Source of the DNA: Nitrosospira multiformis
GTDB lineage: Bacteria; Pseudomonadota; Gammaproteobacteria; Burkholderiales; Nitrosomonadaceae
Assembly: GCF_900103165.1 (NCBI RefSeq)
Contig: NZ_FNKY01000001.1
Location: forward strand, 1-64,000
Length of the DNA stretch: 64,000 nt
Direction of reading: 5' to 3'
The notes below the pieces were generated by a model. The model was not told where the DNA came from. It did no database searches and saw nothing but the letters and a program-made list of their open reading frames with translations. Position 1 is the first letter of the stretch. Every line of letters begins with the position of its first letter. Both the position numbers and the translations under genes were made by a program. Positions 60,980 to 64,000 of this stretch are shown piece by piece.

Positions 60980-61756
60980 TCATGATAGTACGATCGTGTT
61001 CAGCATAAGAACAAGTAAAGCGGTGAGCGTAGTACCGATCAGACCCGCCGCCAGCAGCCGCGGGCCATGCAGGCGGCTCCACAGCAGCGTTCCGGTTATC
61101 GCCAGAATGAGCAGAGCGCCGGCTAATGTGTCGGTGAGCAATATCCATGCGTTGGACATCCCGCTTCCCTTGTGAAAATTGGCGAGAGTTGCCCAGAGAT
61201 TGGCATCTTTCTGCTCAATATGCGTATCCGCGTCACCTTTCCAGTACTCCGCATTTACATTCAGATTGGGTGCAATGAGCGTAATACGCCAGTTTTCTGG
61301 TTGCTCGATTTGGCCTCCCCCCCACGGAACCGGACCGGCAGGTTTTTTCTGGACGCGGGATTTAGCGTCAGGCAGCTTGAATTCTGCCCGTAGCCATGCC
61401 TCCAGGGCCTCGGGGGTTTGCAGGCTGGCGGCGGGCGGAGTAAGCACCTGGCGGGTTTCTTCCTGCTTGGCCAGCGGGATTTTCATCTCGGTGCGATGAT
61501 TGAGCAGGATGCCGGACACGCCGAACAGCAATCCCATCGCCGCCCCCCATAACCCCATCCATGCATGCGTACGGCGCAGCCAGACAAGAAAACGGCCGCG
61601 CTTCATGCCTTGCGACAGAAACAGGTAGCCGCGCGGTTCAACGGGGGGCGGCTGGCGCGAGTCAGCTGCACGCGGCTGAGCTATGTGTGCCTCAGCCGGA
61701 CGTGCTCCGGTTGCCCGCGACTCAGGTTCGCTTGTACCGGATTGCGGTGTACTCAT
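60980..61756 (-). CDS. PepSY-associated membrane protein
   Basis: The 258-residue protein has a Pro/Ala-rich cytoplasmic N-terminus (~45 residues), a first helix (HAWMGLWGAAMGLLFGVSGILLNHRTEMK), a periplasmic PepSY-like domain and two C-terminal helices (LLTDTLAGALLILAITGTLLW, LLAAGLIGTTLTALLVLMLN). Such proteins often accompany siderophore receptors and may act in reductive iron release. Its start overlaps the DUF4198-like gene by 4 bp. The 173-bp gap to the receptor gene (60807-60979) is AT-rich; a possible Fur-like site there is too weak to call. Confidence 0.8.
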   Translation of the reverse strand: MSTPQSGTSEPESRATGARPAEAHIAQPRAADSRQPPPVEPRGYLFLSQGMKRGRFLVWLRRTHAWMGLWGAAMGLLFGVSGILLNHRTEMKIPLAKQEETRQVLTPPAASLQTPEALEAWLRAEFKLPDAKSRVQKKPAGPVPWGGGQIEQPENWRITLIAPNLNVNAEYWKGDADTHIEQKDANLWATLANFHKGSGMSNAWILLTDTLAGALLILAITGTLLWSRLHGPRLLAAGLIGTTLTALLVLMLNTIVLS

Positions 61757-62409
61757 TTGTAAACACTAAGCGTGACTTTATGGATCTCGATGGCGTAAGG
61801 CTTACCCTCGAATTCCCCTGGGTTCTTATGTTCATATTTCGCTTCAATCACATAAAGGCCGGATTCAGGCAGCGAAAAAGAGACTTCCCCTTTCTCATCA
61901 GTCGTCAGATGCTTCTCCCATCCATTCGGCGCAATAACGATGATCTCGGTTTTTGCCGCAGGCTTGCCCATGAAGCTCAACCGCAGCAAATCGCCGGTGT
62001 TCTCTATATCCAGCGGCAAACTGCCGCCTTTGCCAAAGCGTGCGTACAAAAAGCGTTTTGAAACAGGGCCGGGATTTTCGCCTTGTGGTTCACGTATAGG
62101 CTGTTTAAGTGCCTGCACCAACACCGCATTGCCCGTGGTATTACCGGGTATCGCAAAGTAACCATTCTCGCGGATGGGTTTGACGGGATTTTCCTTGCCT
62201 GCCGCGTCAATCACCGTCGCCGCAGGCTCGACGATACCGTCGAGCCTGCCGGGTGAAGTTTCACGCAGATTCTCGCTATATTCCCCGAAATAAAGCTTGA
62301 TGGCTTTGGCATCGTTCTCCAGCCACAGTGCATGAGCCGAGGCATTGAGACTGAACAGACCGCTAACGATAGCAGCAGTGGCGGCAAGTATGATGTGCTT
62401 GGACCTCAT
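61753..62409 (-). CDS. DUF4198-like periplasmic protein
   Basis: The 218-residue protein has a signal peptide (MRSKHIILAATAAIVSGLFSLNASA) followed by HALWLE, where a His at the mature N-terminus is typical of the DUF4198 family linked to metal uptake. A C-terminal Ig/transthyretin-like part (GEVSFSLPESGLYVIEAKYEHKNPGEFEGKPYAIEIHKVTL) follows. The start at 62409 gives a proper signal peptide. It is coupled to the PepSY gene by ATGA overlap and may bind a metal or metal-siderophore in the periplasm. Confidence 0.75.
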   Translation of the reverse strand: MRSKHIILAATAAIVSGLFSLNASAHALWLENDAKAIKLYFGEYSENLRETSPGRLDGIVEPAATVIDAAGKENPVKPIRENGYFAIPGNTTGNAVLVQALKQPIREPQGENPGPVSKRFLYARFGKGGSLPLDIENTGDLLRLSFMGKPAAKTEIIVIAPNGWEKHLTTDEKGEVSFSLPESGLYVIEAKYEHKNPGEFEGKPYAIEIHKVTLSVYK

Positions 62410-62435
62410 AAATATTTTCCTTTTTGGTGAGTTTT

Positions 62436-62680
62436 GATGGGTTACGCTATGCTCCACCCATCCTACGTGAGCCTTTTCTATATGCTTTCTTTCTCTATTT
62501 CATGAAGTCTTGAGGCATTTTTTACATTCCCTCCATACGATTGTTAGTAGGATGGGAAGCGTAGCGCAACCCATCATTCGGCCCATTCCACCCCCCAGCA
62601 GTTGTAGGTTGGGGTGAGGCACGAACCCCAACATATCGTGGTATTGGAAATAAACCTTGGGGTTCGTCACCCCAATCTAC
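62436..62680. repeat. Cluster of four palindromic intergenic repeats
   Basis: Two units of the GTAGGATGGG...AACCCATC type lie at 62436-62467 (inverted) and 62547-62575, and two of the GTAGGTTGGGG...CCCCAAC type at 62604-62632 and 62657-62680 (inverted). Such units are widespread between proteobacterial genes and often seen near mobile DNA. They fill the gap between the multicopper oxidase and DUF4198-like genes and can form long stems. Confidence 0.75.
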
Positions 62681-62711
62681 CCGAAGGAGGGAATGCATGA
62701 ATACGCGTCTT

Positions 62712-63695
62712 TTACGGCAGGACGCGCCAGCGAGTGGACATGCCTGCCATCATGTGGTCGTCAACGTGGCAGTGAAAGAGCCAGTTGCCGGGAGAACGGG
62801 GAACCATGTCGACCGAAGTCATGCTGGCTGGCAGAACTTCAACCACATCGGTCCGGCGTCCGTGATCGAGTACCGTCTGTCCGTGCCAGTGGACGGTATG
62901 ATTATCCGTTTCGTTACCCAACGCGACGACGTGCCAGCGAACACGCTTGCCAAGCCGGGTTTCATAGCCATCCAGATTGCCAAAAATGCGGCCGTTAATC
63001 GTATGTTTCATGCCGCTTTCTTTCCCTTCTTCTTCATTAAAAATCATGTAGAGAGCGGTAAATTCCTGATCCACATCGCGCGGCGCAGGATCGGAGCCGG
63101 AACGCGCCATCCCTTTGCGCGTGATGACAATAGTGCCTATCAGGCCGAGATTCGGTTCCTCCTCTTCCATTACATGGGAATGATAAAGCCAGACGATTGA
63201 TGAGGGATCAGCAGGTCCAGGGCCTGCATCCTTGTCCGCAATCCAGGTGTAAGTGTGGGACTTACCCGGCGGAACACTTGCTCCCGCACCGCCCCCGTCC
63301 GCTCCTTCGCTGTTTTTGTCATAAAGCATCCCGTGCGGATGCATGGAAAGCGGTCTGTCTGTCTTGTTCAGAAAATGAACCCTGAGGGTATCCCCCACCA
63401 CGGCCCGAAGCTGCGGCCCCAGAATCCCCATCCATGCAGGCTGTGCCAGCGGCTTGGCATAGCTGCCATCCGTATAGCCTATATAGCGGTACTTAGTGTA
63501 AGCCGGCGTTTCCCCCCATACGCCGAGCCCGGCTTCGGGCTTGATCAGGTTTCGTCCCGAAGGCGCGTAATTCCATGCTGTCTTTTCAGCGGCTATCCAA
63601 TATTCCCTCACCACCGCCTGTGCCGGAAACGACATCCAGCAGCCCATAACAAAAGCTATCAGCCCGGTGATCCTGCCTGCGTAATTGAAATTCAT
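62712..63695 (-). CDS. Two-domain multicopper oxidase
   Basis: The 327-residue protein has a signal peptide (MNFNYAGRITGLIAFVMGCW...AQA) and two cupredoxin domains. Copper ligands are HPH (119-121), HSH (172-174), HWH (269-271) and HCH (308-310) with His314 and Met319. The first domain has HSH where a T1 site would have HCH, so only the second domain holds type 1 copper. It resembles small laccase-like enzymes of ammonia oxidisers. Oxidation of Cu(I), Fe(II) or small phenols/NO-type substrates is possible. It is the first gene of the series leading to the siderophore receptor. Confidence 0.9.
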   Translation of the reverse strand: MNFNYAGRITGLIAFVMGCWMSFPAQAVVREYWIAAEKTAWNYAPSGRNLIKPEAGLGVWGETPAYTKYRYIGYTDGSYAKPLAQPAWMGILGPQLRAVVGDTLRVHFLNKTDRPLSMHPHGMLYDKNSEGADGGGAGASVPPGKSHTYTWIADKDAGPGPADPSSIVWLYHSHVMEEEEPNLGLIGTIVITRKGMARSGSDPAPRDVDQEFTALYMIFNEEEGKESGMKHTINGRIFGNLDGYETRLGKRVRWHVVALGNETDNHTVHWHGQTVLDHGRRTDVVEVLPASMTSVDMVPRSPGNWLFHCHVDDHMMAGMSTRWRVLP

Positions 63696-63823
63696 GCTCC
63701 TACCTCGATTAACTCTCTCGTTTCCACAATAACTTATTACTGTACGGGTTTGTTGGACGAACACAACGACCCAAATCAATATGCCTATGAACTATTTGCA
63801 ACCTGACACCTGCAACAGCTTAC

Positions 63824-63854
63824 GTAGGATGGGTAAAGCGTAGCGTAACCCATC
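63824..63854. repeat. Palindromic intergenic repeat upstream of the multicopper oxidase
   Basis: GTAGGATGGG, then TAAAGCGTAGCG, then TAACCCATC: the same unit as at 62547-62575. No gene is recognised from here to the window end (63855-64000). Confidence 0.7.
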
Positions 63855-64000
63855 AAAATCCCGTGCCGGACCGTATTAACAGCGTCACGTAGCAACTCAG
63901 GTAGCGGGTGAGTGGGCATGTCTTTCATGCCATGAAGACAAGCGAGCGGAATTCCGTCGGCGAGAGATGCGACTGCGATCAGGAAGGGAGCGGTAACGCC

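Overview
The window reads as a chromosomal segment of a betaproteobacterium, most likely an ammonia oxidiser of the Nitrosomonadaceae close to Nitrosospira. This is inferred from protein character and gene neighbourhoods (tig-clpP-clpX-lon-hupB-ppiD, der-bamB-yfgM-hisS-ispG-rodZ-rlmN-ndk, a hopanoid-type HpnD, a LuxI beside iron/copper genes); no rRNA is present to confirm it. No phage, CRISPR array or intact insertion sequence was seen.

Layout. 1-5.7 kb: 3' part of priA, a fructosamine-kinase-like gene, argH and prfC. 5.7-12.7 kb: a four-gene Yej-type peptide ABC importer (binding protein, two permeases, double ATPase). 13-22.6 kb: fabI facing a proteostasis block on the minus strand (tig, clpP, clpX, lon, hupB, ppiD) with tRNA-Leu, tRNA-Val and tRNA-Asp. 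22.7-28.7 kb: an SDR protein lacking its catalytic Tyr, hpnD, groES-groEL under a CIRCE operator and a sigma-32-type promoter, a collapsed bioA remnant and dacB. 28.7-32.3 kb: an accessory minus-strand island (two glycosyltransferase-like genes, a HpcH/HpaI-type aldolase and a 2-hydroxyacid dehydrogenase lacking its catalytic His). 32.7-45.4 kb: trpE with a newly noticed Trp-rich leader peptide, gph, rpe, apaG, and the der-to-ndk block. 45.6-54.8 kb: an M1-like metallopeptidase coupled to a ChaN-PDZ protein, purL, and the NAD(P)HX repair gene. 55-58.2 kb: peroxiredoxin, ferritin-like protein, two small genes, a receiver-like gene and luxI behind a good lux box. 58.6-63.7 kb: a multicopper oxidase, a DUF4198-like protein, a PepSY membrane protein and a TonB-dependent siderophore receptor, all on the minus strand.

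The most unusual signals are not ordinary genes. (1) A family of short interspersed elements (about 120-240 bp, ends related to TTATCCTAAATCCGGCAGTTG's first 20 bases) occurs at least five times, plus one half copy; in four cases an element end lies directly against the start codon of a gene (argH, yejE, the SDR gene, bamB). (2) A 28-codon leader with three Trp codons, overlapping the gph stop and containing a strong hairpin, precedes trpE. (3) luxI has a 16/20 match to the classical lux box but no luxR in the window, and is translationally coupled to a receiver-like protein. (4) A second terminal-inverted-repeat family (45.5 and 53.1 kb) and a 30-bp-arm inverted repeat at 58.4 kb also look like small non-autonomous mobile DNA.
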